DNA of 5,190 bases from Candidatus Nanoarchaeia archaeon (GTDB lineage Archaea > Nanobdellota > Nanobdellia > Woesearchaeales > CG1-02-33-12): the NCBI GenBank assembly GCA_028711925.1, contig JAQTRH010000073.1, forward strand, positions 1-5,190, read 5' to 3'. Of the stretch, positions 4,858 to 5,190 are shown piece by piece. The translations under genes were made by a program, and so were the position numbers. A model generated the notes under the pieces. The model did not search any database. It had not been told where the DNA came from and saw only the letters and a program-made list of their open reading frames with translations. The stretch's first letter is position 1, and every line of letters starts with the position of its first letter.

Positions 4858-5190
4858 TTACTTTTTAAGAAAACTCACTGATTTTATTTTATACTCTCCG
4901 GTGCAGCTGTTTTCCATTTTAACCTCAAAATCATCTATATTCATTGATTTTTTGAAAACAGGGCAGTCTAAAACAAAGGTTTCGTATTCTCCGCCTTCTG
5001 CAGCAACATTTATCTTGTTTTTTTCATGAATCTTTTTAAGGTCATTAATGCAGTCCTTGTCAATAGCTCTTCCTAGCCACTCCTTATTAAGCCCGTCAGC
5101 AGCGATTCCTGTAATTATGACTTTGAATTTTTCTTTAATTAACTGGTGAAGATATTCCTCTTGGTTAATTTTCCATAACGGATTTATTGA
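4858..5190 (-). CDS. dph6: Diphthine--ammonia ligase (Dph6-type ATP-PPase), C-terminal part
   Basis: This is the 3' end of a gene that enters from the right edge; 110 codons and a TAA stop are visible and the reading frame is open to the edge. The encoded protein belongs to the Dph6/MJ0570-related family (Diphthami_syn_2). Family members use ATP to amidate diphthine on the modified histidine of elongation factor 2, the last step of diphthamide synthesis. Numbering from the first visible codon, the family landmarks are INPLWK (2-7), GLNKEWLGRAID (34-45) and AEGGEYETFVLDCPVF (66-81). The second glycine-rich block normally reads GEGGE; here its first residue is alanine. Family proteins have about 220-230 residues, so about half is missing, including the N-terminal SGGKDS nucleotide-binding loop. 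The gene reads in the same direction as gyrB but is separated from it by 304 bp and a separate promoter, so the two are unlikely to form a simple operon. Confidence 0.85.
   Translation of the reverse strand, partial: SINPLWKINQEEYLHQLIKEKFKVIITGIAADGLNKEWLGRAIDKDCINDLKKIHEKNKINVAAEGGEYETFVLDCPVFKKSMNIDDFEVKMENSCTGEYKIKSVSFLKK

Overview
The window looks like a piece of the chromosome of an AT-rich archaeon, most plausibly a DPANN lineage of the Woesearchaeota/Pacearchaeota kind. The archaeal evidence is direct. There is an eS1 (S3Ae) ribosomal protein gene. There is the C-terminal half of a diphthamide-synthesis ATP-PPase, and diphthamide is confined to archaea and eukaryotes. Start sites are preceded by BRE/TATA promoters, and one ribosome-binding site matches the archaeal/bacterial anti-SD exactly. 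A bacterial-type DNA gyrase B gene is also present, as in several archaeal groups that acquired gyrase. The lineage assignment is inference; no rRNA gene is in view.

Layout, left to right. Positions 99-1265 (+) encode a 12-helix major facilitator transporter on a predicted leaderless transcript. It converges on a two-gene operon read leftward: eS1 (1520-2272, -) followed 12 nt later by a 2x[4Fe-4S] ferredoxin (1322-1507, -), which ends in a poly-T terminator. A 116 bp spacer holds two back-to-back promoters, one for eS1 and one for a rightward small acidic zinc-finger protein (2389-2670, +). That gene meets gyrB (2667-4553, -) tail to tail, and their stop codons share the palindrome TTAA. gyrB has its own strong promoter about 110 bp upstream of its start, giving a long predicted leader. 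At the right edge is the 3' half of a dph6-like gene (4858-5190, -), cut by the window end.

The most unusual stretch is the 304 bp spacer between dph6 and gyrB (4554-4857). It contains a 107 bp segment with only 11 G/C bases that carries paired AGTATACT palindromes, including a 19 bp sequence repeated exactly. Next to it is a 39 bp island with about 51% G+C that folds into a hairpin followed by a T-tract on the + strand, a candidate small RNA or terminator where no + strand gene is known.

Most genes here are housekeeping (translation, translation-factor modification, DNA topology, electron transfer). The transporter is the only gene that looks accessory. I found no mobile element, CRISPR array, tRNA or rRNA. 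There is no clear novel defence or metabolic system; the noteworthy signals are regulatory or structural and lie upstream of gyrB.
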